From Nitrospira sp. (lineage in GTDB: Bacteria > Nitrospirota > Nitrospiria > Nitrospirales > Nitrospiraceae), in contig BQWY01000001.1 of assembly GCA_036984305.1 (NCBI GenBank), positions 1,633,501 to 1,697,500 of the forward strand: a stretch of DNA of 64,000 bases, in the 5' to 3' direction. Position numbers and translations under genes: made by a program. Positions 25,579 through 32,940 of the stretch are shown here, in pieces (positions within the stretch are counted from its first letter, which is position 1; each line of letters starts with the position of its first letter). Below the pieces are notes generated by a model, which was not told the DNA's origin, did not search any database, and was given only the letters and a program-made list of their open reading frames with translations.

Positions 25579-26174
25579 GAGGCGGATTCCCGTATGGACA
25601 TCACGGACCGGTCGCCGTTGACCTCGTGGATTTCAACCGCCTGAATGCGCGTGCCGGTTCCGCGTAGAGTCACGGATTGCAGAAATTCGGCCGCCTCCGT
25701 GTCCAGGGGGCGCAGGCGAAGCGCCCAGTCCGAGAGTGACCCGTCGAGGATGATATGGTAGTGGCGGCGCAACGCGGCTACGTCGCCCGCCAGTGTCGCT
25801 CGTATGCCTTCGACGTAGGCTCGAATGACCGGGTGACTGTCGATGTCGAGTTCCCTGGAGTGGTCGCCTTCCGTCATCGATAACGTCGCGCCGTCCACCG
25901 CGATGCGTTCGCGATGTGGCCGGTCGATTCGCTTTTCAATGTAGTGTGGGCGACGGTACGTCAAGGTTCCGTGGAGGGTCACGGGCTGGGTGAGGAGCTC
26001 CATCGTGCGTGTTTCAGTGAACGAATCGTGCCGTTCCTGGACGGTTGCCATCCGTGCGAGCAGCGCGGGCAGGTCCAAGGGCTCGTGCTGTGCCGAGGCG
26101 ATGGGGCTAGCCCGTTCGAACTGCAGAAGGAGCAGGAGGGCCCCCGCCAGCAGCCGTGCTGTGCGGCAATTCAT
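25575..26174 (-). CDS. LolA-like outer-membrane lipid carrier protein
   Basis: 199 residues from ATG 26174. Residues 1-28 are a signal peptide (ARLLAGALLLLLQFERASPIASA-Q). The mature part starts LLARMATVQERHDSFTETRTMELLTQPVTLHGTL, the usual LolA-like opening, and continues with R-RPHYIEKRI and a beta-rich body. LolA-like proteins of these clusters are thought to ferry the lipid through the periplasm. The start lies 68 nt inside the upstream acyltransferase gene, a long overlap, but no later start retains the signal peptide. Confidence 0.75.
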   Translation of the reverse strand: MNCRTARLLAGALLLLLQFERASPIASAQHEPLDLPALLARMATVQERHDSFTETRTMELLTQPVTLHGTLTYRRPHYIEKRIDRPHRERIAVDGATLSMTEGDHSRELDIDSHPVIRAYVEGIRATLAGDVAALRRHYHIILDGSLSDWALRLRPLDTEAAEFLQSVTLRGTGTRIQAVEIHEVNGDRSVMSIRESAS

Positions 26175-27045
26175 AAAAATTAAACCAATTGTTCGGATAT
26201 CGTCGGCAGTAGCTTTCCAAGCGGGCGACGTATCGCATGACCCAGGGACGCAAGTCTTCGGTTCGTCGCGGTCGAGGGAGGACGACCGCATCGGCGAACG
26301 GTTCGAAATGGACATCATACCGGCGTCCTCCCCGATAGAGGCCGAAAAACAATACGACCGGGACGTTCAGGAGAGCCGCCAGCAGCAGCGGCCCCTCCGG
26401 GAATTGCGTCGGCCGTCCGAGGAACGGACATTCGATCGCTTTCTCTTCTGAAAAAGTCCGGTCCCCCAGCATGCCGACCAGCTCGCCACGATCAAGGCAT
26501 TCCTTGACGCGCAGCAGGGTGTCCGGCCGTCCCGGGGCGATGATGTGATCTCGGACTTCCGGGCACAGGCAATGGAGGACGGCGTTGAGATTGGAGGTGG
26601 CTTCCTCATGCATGATCACGCTCAGAGGCACGCGACGCCGAAACAGTCCTAGCGCGCGAAGGACCTCGAAACTCCCCAGGTGCGAACCGATCAGCAGGCA
26701 GCCCCGCTTGTGCTGGAGATGTTCCTCGACGGCGGCTCCTCCCTCGACGCGGATATCGAAGTAGTCGTGCCGACCCGCAAGCAGATAGACCCGATCGTGA
26801 ATCGTAGAGGCGAAGGTATGATAATGGCGAAAGACGTCCGCCCACGACGGCCGGAGATCCGCCGCCTCGGCAAGGAACCGTCGAGAAACCCGTCCGCTGT
26901 CTCTGGAAAAGGCAAGGAAGTAGAGACAGATCGGATAGAGGCACGGACGCGTGAGAGGACGGCCGAGGCGGAGCGTCAGCCAGACGAACAGACGGAGGAG
27001 ATACCGGTTTCCACGTTCGGACTGTCGGAGCCAAGCGGGCTTCAC
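26107..27045 (-). CDS. LPLAT-family acyltransferase (HtrB/LpxL-like)
   Basis: 312 residues from GTG 27045, which overlaps the stop of the hotdog gene (GTGA). The frame stays open to 27351, but the extra part is the shadow of that gene. The catalytic HX4E motif is GSHLGSFE (His122, Glu127). Later elements are the MLGDRTF block and FPEGPLLLAALLNVPVV, both typical of the lauroyl/myristoyl acyltransferase branch. There is an N-terminal amphipathic or membrane helix (LLRLFVWLTLRLG). In the cluster it probably transfers the finished acyl chain to a lipid or sugar acceptor. Confidence 0.82.
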   Translation of the reverse strand: MKPAWLRQSERGNRYLLRLFVWLTLRLGRPLTRPCLYPICLYFLAFSRDSGRVSRRFLAEAADLRPSWADVFRHYHTFASTIHDRVYLLAGRHDYFDIRVEGGAAVEEHLQHKRGCLLIGSHLGSFEVLRALGLFRRRVPLSVIMHEEATSNLNAVLHCLCPEVRDHIIAPGRPDTLLRVKECLDRGELVGMLGDRTFSEEKAIECPFLGRPTQFPEGPLLLAALLNVPVVLFFGLYRGGRRYDVHFEPFADAVVLPRPRRTEDLRPWVMRYVARLESYCRRYPNNWFNFYELPHSTAAGGGPPAPSAVRTG

Positions 27046-27377
27046 GGGGTCGTCCGGATCGCGTCGGTCAGGTCGGCTCGTAGACGACCGGCGGCAACCA
27101 TTGCGGCGTCGCTCTGAGCGGTGAACGAGATCTGACCGTCGCTCTCGTAACGGCACCGGACGAGTACGGGAGTCTCGGGGCGAAGCGGCGCAGGAAACTT
27201 GACGGTGGTCAGTTCGTACGCAACGGGTGAGCCGACGTGTTGCCGACTCAGGCAGTGCAGGACTTCGGCCACAATCACCGATCCCGGCACGACCGGATTG
27301 CCGGGGAAGTGCCCCTGGAACATCGGATGTGTCGAGGCAACTCCCGGCCATGAATGAACCGTTTCACGGCTGGACAC
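27042..27377 (-). CDS. Hotdog dehydratase, FabA/FabZ-like (ApeI-like)
   Basis: 111 residues. The signature 'HPMFQGHFPGNPVVPGSV' contains the catalytic His23 of the FabZ/FabA hotdog fold; the family's partner acidic residue would lie in the helix 'VIVAEVLHCL'. It is the second dehydratase in the cluster. It overlaps the acyl-ACP ligase gene by 14 nt and the acyltransferase gene by 4 nt. Confidence 0.82.
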   Translation of the reverse strand: MSSRETVHSWPGVASTHPMFQGHFPGNPVVPGSVIVAEVLHCLSRQHVGSPVAYELTTVKFPAPLRPETPVLVRCRYESDGQISFTAQSDAAMVAAGRLRADLTDAIRTTP

Positions 27378-28800
27378 GGAGACTCCGGTCGACCGGTTTG
27401 GCGCTCGTAAAGGCGGCCAGCTGGCCCTTCGGCAACTTGCCGATCTCGTTCCGGGGAAGTTCGGCCACGAGGTGCAGCGGCCTGGGAAGGAAGACCGGAT
27501 CGATATTGCGCCGCAATGCGAGCAGAATGTCGCGCTTGGTCACGCCCGGCGCCACCACGATCGCGCTGAGCCGAATCAGCCCTGACTTGGATGGGCGACC
27601 CCGGAAGAACGCTCCGTCGATGACACCAGGAATACTAGTCAGAATCCTATTCAAGAGAGTTAGCGAGGTTCGCTTGCCGGCCACTTTCACGAGATCGCCC
27701 TCCCGGCCGTGCAGAGTGAACTGGCGCTCGTTGTGCAGTGTGATGCGATCGACCAATCGAACGGACGCCCCTACATGCCCTCCCGAGACATGGACGGCGT
27801 CGTCGTCCCGCTGCAACCGAAGACTCTCGCACAGAGTCCAGCGTCGAGACCAAGCCGGCCGTCGTCCGGCGAGCATCCCTCCTTCCGTGCATCCATACAC
27901 CTCGTACACCGGTACGCCCAGGCTCCGTTCCAACCTCCCCGCCAGTGTAGGATCCAGCGGCATGGTGGCGGACACGACACCCTCCACGTTGGGCAGCGCA
28001 GCGAGTTGCACCTCGCAGGCATCAAGATGCGTCGGGGTCGTCATGAGCCAGATTGGGTTCGGAAGACGGCTGCAATCAACCCGAAGGTCCTCAGGGAGCG
28101 TCGGGCGTTTGGAATGGAAGGCCCATCCCATTTGGAGCGGCAGCATGACCGTCGATTCGAGCCCGAACATATGCTGCGGGGGTACCGTCCCGACGACAAC
28201 CGGCCCGGATCGTCTGGTGAGGTCGAAGTGGCGGGAAAAGGCCTGCGCCCCCTGGACCAACGATCCCCACGTCTTGGGATGGGCCACGGGTTCACCGGTG
28301 CTGCCGGACGTAAACACGATGACGGCCGTCTGGGTGGACGGGAACCATGGAATGTTGACGCAGCGCAACCAAGAGGCGGGACTCAGCGGCCACTGTACGT
28401 GCGGCATGCCTGCGTCGGCGATCGGGTGATCGGTGAGCAGATATGCTCCTTCATACCGGCGTCCCAGCTGTCGCAAGGACTCCGGTGCACGACAGTTCGG
28501 CAGGAGGCTGACCTGTCCACCCAAGAGCGCGGCCGCGAGCCCGACCGTGAATCGGAAGCGGTCTTCGCAGACGTTGACGACATACGGACTTCTGGGGAGG
28601 CGGGCGAGGAGGGTCCAAGCCGCGGCCAAAAAGTCGGCGGCCGACACGACGACGCCGTCCTGAGTGACTGCGGCAGCCGCATCGGGATCGCGATGTGCGA
28701 GCAGGGGGTATTCAATAAGGAGTGGTGCGGACCGCGCCGAGGTCCTCGACGAGCCGCCCCTCTCGGCGGTGTGGGTTGTTGAGAGGCCGGCCAATCTCAT
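27364..28800 (-). CDS. AMP-dependent acyl/aryl-ACP ligase
   Basis: 478 residues of the ANL adenylating superfamily. The P-loop is FTSGSTGEP (about 163-171), PPQHMFGLE lies at about 209-217, VYEVYGCTEGG is the A5 motif and TLHGREGDLVKVAGKR carries the A7/A8 residues. The C-terminal sub-domain ends with 'LPRNEIGKLPKGQL' holding the acyl-adenylate Lys. The family in aryl-polyene clusters loads an aromatic or fatty starter acid onto the ACP. No ammonia-lyase for making an aromatic starter is present in the window. Its ATG overlaps the ACP stop by 4 nt. Confidence 0.85.
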   Translation of the reverse strand: MRLAGLSTTHTAERGGSSRTSARSAPLLIEYPLLAHRDPDAAAAVTQDGVVVSAADFLAAAWTLLARLPRSPYVVNVCEDRFRFTVGLAAALLGGQVSLLPNCRAPESLRQLGRRYEGAYLLTDHPIADAGMPHVQWPLSPASWLRCVNIPWFPSTQTAVIVFTSGSTGEPVAHPKTWGSLVQGAQAFSRHFDLTRRSGPVVVGTVPPQHMFGLESTVMLPLQMGWAFHSKRPTLPEDLRVDCSRLPNPIWLMTTPTHLDACEVQLAALPNVEGVVSATMPLDPTLAGRLERSLGVPVYEVYGCTEGGMLAGRRPAWSRRWTLCESLRLQRDDDAVHVSGGHVGASVRLVDRITLHNERQFTLHGREGDLVKVAGKRTSLTLLNRILTSIPGVIDGAFFRGRPSKSGLIRLSAIVVAPGVTKRDILLALRRNIDPVFLPRPLHLVAELPRNEIGKLPKGQLAAFTSAKPVDRSLRVQP

Positions 28801-29102
28801 TGGATGCGATGCTCCATGATGTGGGTCGCCAGTGCACGAAGCGATGCGAAGGCGGCTCGATCTTCGGATGTCAGACGAACACCGTAGCGTTTGGACACCA
28901 CAAGCGCGATTTCCAGCAGATCGATCGAGTCCAAGCCTAACCCTTCTCCGAACAGGGGGGCGTCGGGCTCGATGTCTTCAGGAGCAATATCCAGATCGAG
29001 CGATTCCACCAGCATGTGCGCGATTTCGTCGTGTTCGTCCGTATGTTCGGCGGTCTGCGAGCCGTTCCTCTCGCCGTGCGAGTCATGCTTCGGATTCGCC
29101 AT
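28797..29102 (-). CDS. Acyl carrier protein
   Basis: 101 residues from ATG 29102. The C-terminal 75 residues are an ACP with the phosphopantetheine serine 59 in GLGLDSIDLLEI. The first 25 residues are a polar His/Glu-rich tail (KHDSHGERNGSQ), longer than usual for ACP. It overlaps the ligase gene by 4 nt and the polysaccharide deacetylase gene by 20 nt. It is the only ACP in the cluster and would carry the growing chain. Confidence 0.9.
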   Translation of the reverse strand: MANPKHDSHGERNGSQTAEHTDEHDEIAHMLVESLDLDIAPEDIEPDAPLFGEGLGLDSIDLLEIALVVSKRYGVRLTSEDRAAFASLRALATHIMEHRIQ

Positions 29103-29886
29103 GGTGATCCTTCCTTCGCATGCACGGGTACGCCGTGCACGAGTATGCCGCATCCCGGAGTTCCGTTGGATCGTCGTAGAATGGGCGCTTGCCCACTGGA
29201 AGCCCCGCAAGCGCCGCTTCTTCCAGCAACAATGTGAGATAGTCGGTGAGGTGCCCGGCCGTATGGCCGTTGGTATCGTGAAATGCAATGACGATCGGGA
29301 CGTGACCCCGTATCGTCGACACGCGGCGAGTCGCGATTCGTGCGGGGATCCGACGAAGTTGCGACCGCAAGTTCCAGCGTTGGATGAAATGCCCTCCCCA
29401 GTTGACGCCGTCGTATGCCTTCACCTCGGACAGAAGCATGGACAGGCCGTATGTTCGGTAGCAACGCACCGTCGTGTCGTTGTACCGCCAATAGGGGGGG
29501 CGGACGAACTCCGTTTGGGTGCCGGTCACTGCCGCCAGGTCGTCAATCCCGTCGGCGAGCGAGCGGTTTAGCTCGATGGCGCCGAGTCGAGTGTGACTGA
29601 CATGGCCCGCGGTGGTCGCCGTATGCAGTCCCAACACATGTCCCTCACGGTGCTCACGTTGCAGTAAGAGGTGCCCGACCCACGATCCTCCGCCCTTCAG
29701 CGATCGGGTCTGAACGAAGAACAGCGCCTTGATGTGCCGCTGGATGGGATTATCGGCCAGGCGATTCAGGACTCGCGGGGTGTTGGGGTGCGGTCCGTCA
29801 TCGAACGTCAATAGAAAGCGGACAGGGGCCGGCGACAAGGTCGGAGGTGAGTCGAGATCGATCAGTGGTGACGCATGTCGCTCCAT
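29083..29886 (-). CDS. Polysaccharide deacetylase (NodB-like, CE4)
   Basis: 267 residues. The NodB homology motifs are present: TFDDGPHPNTP (Asp29/Asp30), LHTATTAGHVSH in the place of the metal-binding H-x-x-H element (here with longer spacing), RPPYWRYN, and a late FHDTNGHTAG in place of the catalytic His motif. No N-terminal signal peptide, so it probably acts in the cytoplasm or on membrane-bound precursors. A deacetylase at the head of an aryl-polyene-like operon is unusual and fits the two glycosyltransferases of the plus arm. GAGGAGGGGAGG precedes the ATG. It follows the lipoprotein gene at 29923 with a 36-nt gap. Confidence 0.8.
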   Translation of the reverse strand: MERHASPLIDLDSPPTLSPAPVRFLLTFDDGPHPNTPRVLNRLADNPIQRHIKALFFVQTRSLKGGGSWVGHLLLQREHREGHVLGLHTATTAGHVSHTRLGAIELNRSLADGIDDLAAVTGTQTEFVRPPYWRYNDTTVRCYRTYGLSMLLSEVKAYDGVNWGGHFIQRWNLRSQLRRIPARIATRRVSTIRGHVPIVIAFHDTNGHTAGHLTDYLTLLLEEAALAGLPVGKRPFYDDPTELRDAAYSCTAYPCMRRKDHHGESEA

Positions 29887-29922
29887 CCTCCCCTCCTCGT
29901 GACTGAGCCTCCGGAGCGGATC

Positions 29923-30213
29923 TCAGGAAGACTTCTTACTGCTGTAGACCTTGCCAGTGCACACGTACGTATTGGTATAGATCCAGGCAATCGGGCCGGA
30001 CGCGGCTTGATGCTGCATGTCTACTAACCGAACGTTGACGTTCAACTCATCCGCATCGGTCTTCAGCTGTTCGATGCAGGCCTGAGGGGAGCGTCCATTG
30101 GAAACGACTTTCTCGATATCGCCGGTTTCATAATTCGGGATCGTGTACTTTGGTCCACATCCGCCCATCAACAATACCGCCCCAACCATTCCCCCGATCC
30201 ACCAGTGCCTCAT
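29923..30213 (-). CDS. Small lipoprotein
   Basis: 96 residues with a lipoprotein signal (GAVLLMGGC, Cys about 19). The mature part is soluble, with Cys46 and Cys85 and a central 'EQLKTDADELNVNVRLVD'. I recognise no family. A promoter of the CTAGG-N6-CCTAG type lies 97-141 nt upstream (30310-30354). It precedes the polysaccharide deacetylase by 36 nt, so its transcript could run into the aryl-polyene-like operon, which would place that operon under the same control. Confidence 0.7.
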   Translation of the reverse strand: MRHWWIGGMVGAVLLMGGCGPKYTIPNYETGDIEKVVSNGRSPQACIEQLKTDADELNVNVRLVDMQHQAASGPIAWIYTNTYVCTGKVYSSKKSS

Positions 30214-30309
30214 TGCGCTCCTCCTTCATCCATGTTGAAAGTGACTTGTCAGATCGGCCTTGTTCCTGCCATTTCGATCGCTGCCGACCCCGCCGTTCTA
30301 CGCAGCCTG

Positions 30310-30354
30310 ACTTTATGAGAATGCCGGCCAACCCCACACTAGGTCTTACCCCGG
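30310..30354 (-). promoter_or_regulatory. CTAGG-N6-CCTAG-like activator-type promoter (minus arm)
   Basis: Minus strand: CCGGG (30354-30350), 6 nt, CCTAG (30343-30339), exactly 23 nt, then TAAAGT (30315-30310). The left half has two mismatches. After CCTAG the flank TGTGGGG is identical to the metallothionein promoter. The predicted start is near 30303. Confidence 0.45.
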
Positions 30355-30373
30355 TAGTGCTGCGTAGCAGAAA

Positions 30374-30667
30374 CTAGAACCTATCTCAAAATTGCTACAT
30401 CAACAGTAGTGGCCTGGTGTTCGTGAAACTTGTTGGCTGGCGAGTGGAAAGCCGCGCCAGCCTCGCTCTGATGCGTTGATGTTGGGCACGCCGGCTCGCC
30501 TCCGGAGCAGGCCTCAGCCTCCGCCATGGCGAGGGCTGGCGGACTCCATCCCCTCTAGCCGTAGAACAGAGGAGAGGGGGCGGGGACATACCCCTCGCAA
30601 GCTTGTCCCCGCTCGGAGTCTTCCGTCACGGTGTCAGGCGCTCAATACAATTTGAGATTGGTTCTAG
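30374..30667 (-). repeat. 300-bp repeat with terminal inverted repeats, copy 1
   Basis: Ends: CTAGAACCTATCTCAAAATTG at 30374-30394 (21 nt, first part CTAGAACC) and CAATTTGAGATTGGTTCTAG at 30648-30667, which are imperfect inverted repeats. The interior includes an inner stem with CGGGGACAAGC and GTCCCCG arms and a CGCCATGGCG palindrome. Read on the minus strand it aligns with copy 2 at 52818-53158 over its length. It has no coding capacity. It looks like a miniature inverted-repeat or REP-like mobile element. Confidence 0.7.
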
Positions 30668-30869
30668 TCTAGGCAGGAAGGCCTTGGACAATCGGGACTG
30701 GAGGTGCTTCATCGTTCCCTGACGTGTCACTGCCGACCTGTCGATAGGGGGAGGGATCGAGTCGTTGGGTCGTGGTGGGAGTTGTCAAGTGGTGGGAGTT
30801 GTCAGAATGATTGCCCGGCAACCGGAACCGAGAAAGGAAACGGGTAATTGAGTACCCTAGCTCCAGTGA

Positions 30870-30913
30870 CTAGGGTTTCGCCTAGGATCAGGTAAGCCGT
30901 TGCAAGATATAGA
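30870..30913 (+). promoter_or_regulatory. CTAGG-N6-CCTAG activator-type promoter (kinase operon)
   Basis: Perfect half sites CTAGG (30870-30874) and CCTAG (30881-30885), 22 nt, then TATAGA (30908-30913). An extra CCTAG at 30856-30860 lies just upstream and could be a second half site. The predicted start near 30920 precedes the short ORF at 30979 and the kinase at 31077. Confidence 0.6.
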
Positions 30914-30978
30914 CTGTTCAACTATTTTTTGATACGCGCCGCTGGATCCGTTGCGAGCCATGAGGAAGGACCGGAGTC

Positions 30979-31077
30979 ATGGGTAAACCAATGCTCTCAG
31001 ACATCAAGGATCATGACGAACAGATTCTCAAGGACTGGATTGCCTATCAGTTCGATGGAAACAGTACGAAGCCGTGA
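30979..31077 (+). CDS. 32-residue ORF overlapping the kinase start
   Basis: ATG 30979 follows GAGGAAGGACCGGAG. The 32 residues (MGKPMLSDIKDHDEQILKDW...) look like the opening helix of an RsbR/RsbRD-type N-terminal domain ('DHDEQILKDWIAYQ'). The TGA at 31075-31077 overlaps the kinase ATG (TGATG). It may be a leader ORF that couples translation, or the true N terminus of the kinase separated by a frameshift. I cannot decide between these from sequence. Confidence 0.4.
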   Translation: MGKPMLSDIKDHDEQILKDWIAYQFDGNSTKP

Positions 31078-32855
31078 TGGCCCGTCAAAGCCATCAGCAG
31101 GAACTCTTGTCGAATGCGTTGGGCTGCCTGCTTGCCGCGCAAGAGCCTGCGGATCTCGTGCGGCAGGTGTCCCGCGATTTCTCGACCTACCTGGGGCTGG
31201 ACGTGTACTTCAATTATATGGTCGAACCGGACGGCGCCCATCTCGCGCTGCTGGCGTGTGGAGGCATTCCCGAGGACGATCGTCCGAAGCTGTCGCGCCT
31301 TGCGTTTGGGGAAGCGTTTTGCGGCGACTGCGCCGCGACCCGTCAACCGGTGATCGCTTTTGACCTTCACGCATCGAACGATCCACGAGCCCGATTCGCC
31401 TGTGCGTATGGACTCCGGGCATACGTGTGTCATCCGTTGATGATCGGCGAGCGTCTGCTCGGGACGCTGGCATTTGGATCGCGGACCCGGTCTAGCCTCG
31501 ATCGTGATGAGGTGGAGATCCTCCGGATCCTCTGCCATTACGTGTCCATCGCCATGGATCGCGCGAGGCAGGAACAGGCCATCAGGGAGAGCGAGACCCT
31601 CCTGAAGGGGTGGGCGCTCGAATTGGAATCGCGAATCGATGCACGGACACGCGATCTGCGTGTCTCCCAAGAGCAATTGCGCGCGCTCACCAAGGAGCTG
31701 GGATTGGCCGAACAGAGGGAGCGCAAACGCCTCGCAGGAGAACTCCATGATTATCTCGCCCAGCTCCTCGTATTGGGAAAACTCAAACTCGGGCAGGGCC
31801 AGCAGTTGGCCGGTTCCCTCCCGGCGTGCGCCGAGGTGATCAAGCAGGCCGACGCCTTGCTGGCGGATGCCCTGAACTACACGAGGACCTTGGTTGCCGA
31901 ATTGAGTCCGTCCGTGCTGCACGAGTTCGGCCTCATACCGGCCTTGTATTGGTTGGGGGAACGGATGAAGCGTTTCGATCTCGATGTCATCGTTCGCGAA
32001 GATAGCCCGCGTGAGTGCCGGTTGCCGGAAGAGCATGCGGTCTTGCTTTTCCAATGTGTCCGCGAGCTGCTGGTGAATGTGCACAAACATGCGGCTTGCC
32101 GAGCGGCCACCGTGACCGTCCGTCCGGATAGGAATCGGCTGGTGGTGGAAATTTGTGACGAAGGTCGCGGCTTCGACATGGCGGCGGTGGACCAACAAAG
32201 ATTGAGCTCACGCGACGTGACAAATTTCGGCTTGTTGAGCATTCGCGAACGGATGAAATCGCTGGGTGGCGAATTCGACATCCGGTCGGCGCCGGATTCC
32301 GGGACGACCGCGACGCTGACCATACCGGTCTCGTACATGGAGGAACGCCACGTTCGATTCGTCGAAACGCCGGACGGCGGGACGAGCGACCGCCGGGAGG
32401 CGGAGGGGGGAAACACCGACTCGTACCAGGGAACCCAGAGCGCCGCGTTACACCCGCCATCCTCTCCGCGAATCCGCGTGTTGTTGGTCGACGATCATGC
32501 CATGGTGCGGCAGGGGCTTCGCAGTTTGCTGGAAGGATACGATCGTATCGATATTGTCGGAGAGGCGTGCAACGGCGATGAGGCCGTGGCGGTGGCGGAG
32601 CGCAGACGACCCTCGGTGGTGATCATGGATATCAGCATGCCGGGGATGAACGGCATCGAGGCAACGAGGCGGATCAAGGCCCGTGCTCCCGAGGTTGCCG
32701 TGATTGGATTGTCGGTTAACGCCACCGGCGAAAATCAGCATGCCATGAAAAGTGCTGGCGCGTCATTGCTGCTGAACAAGGAGGCGGCCGTGGATCAGCT
32801 CTTTGCTGCGATTCAAACGACGGTGGGTGGCAACGCGAAATTGTCTGGATCGTAA
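31077..32855 (+). CDS. GAF-HPK7 kinase-REC hybrid
   Basis: 592 residues, soluble. A GAF domain spans about 15-165 and has a Cys pair in AFCGDCAATRQPV. A coiled coil (about 165-205) leads into the HPK7 box RKRLAGELHDYLAQ with His224, then 'LVAELSPSVLHEFGLIPAL', the N box (ELLVNVHKHA), DEGRGFDM and FGLLSIRERMKSLGG. A linker precedes a NarL-type receiver (RVLLVDDHAMVRQGLRSLL, Asp518 in VIMDISMPGMNG) that ends without a helix-turn-helix. It is the first large gene of a plus-strand signalling operon and has its own motif promoter. Confidence 0.88.
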   Translation: MARQSHQQELLSNALGCLLAAQEPADLVRQVSRDFSTYLGLDVYFNYMVEPDGAHLALLACGGIPEDDRPKLSRLAFGEAFCGDCAATRQPVIAFDLHASNDPRARFACAYGLRAYVCHPLMIGERLLGTLAFGSRTRSSLDRDEVEILRILCHYVSIAMDRARQEQAIRESETLLKGWALELESRIDARTRDLRVSQEQLRALTKELGLAEQRERKRLAGELHDYLAQLLVLGKLKLGQGQQLAGSLPACAEVIKQADALLADALNYTRTLVAELSPSVLHEFGLIPALYWLGERMKRFDLDVIVREDSPRECRLPEEHAVLLFQCVRELLVNVHKHAACRAATVTVRPDRNRLVVEICDEGRGFDMAAVDQQRLSSRDVTNFGLLSIRERMKSLGGEFDIRSAPDSGTTATLTIPVSYMEERHVRFVETPDGGTSDRREAEGGNTDSYQGTQSAALHPPSSPRIRVLLVDDHAMVRQGLRSLLEGYDRIDIVGEACNGDEAVAVAERRRPSVVIMDISMPGMNGIEATRRIKARAPEVAVIGLSVNATGENQHAMKSAGASLLLNKEAAVDQLFAAIQTTVGGNAKLSGS

Positions 32856-32940
32856 CCTTCGTGCAGGACCGACAGGGCCCGATTACTTTGCCGTGTGCCG
32901 GCAGGTCGGTCGGGCGATCCAGTGGAGAGGCGAGGGCTTC

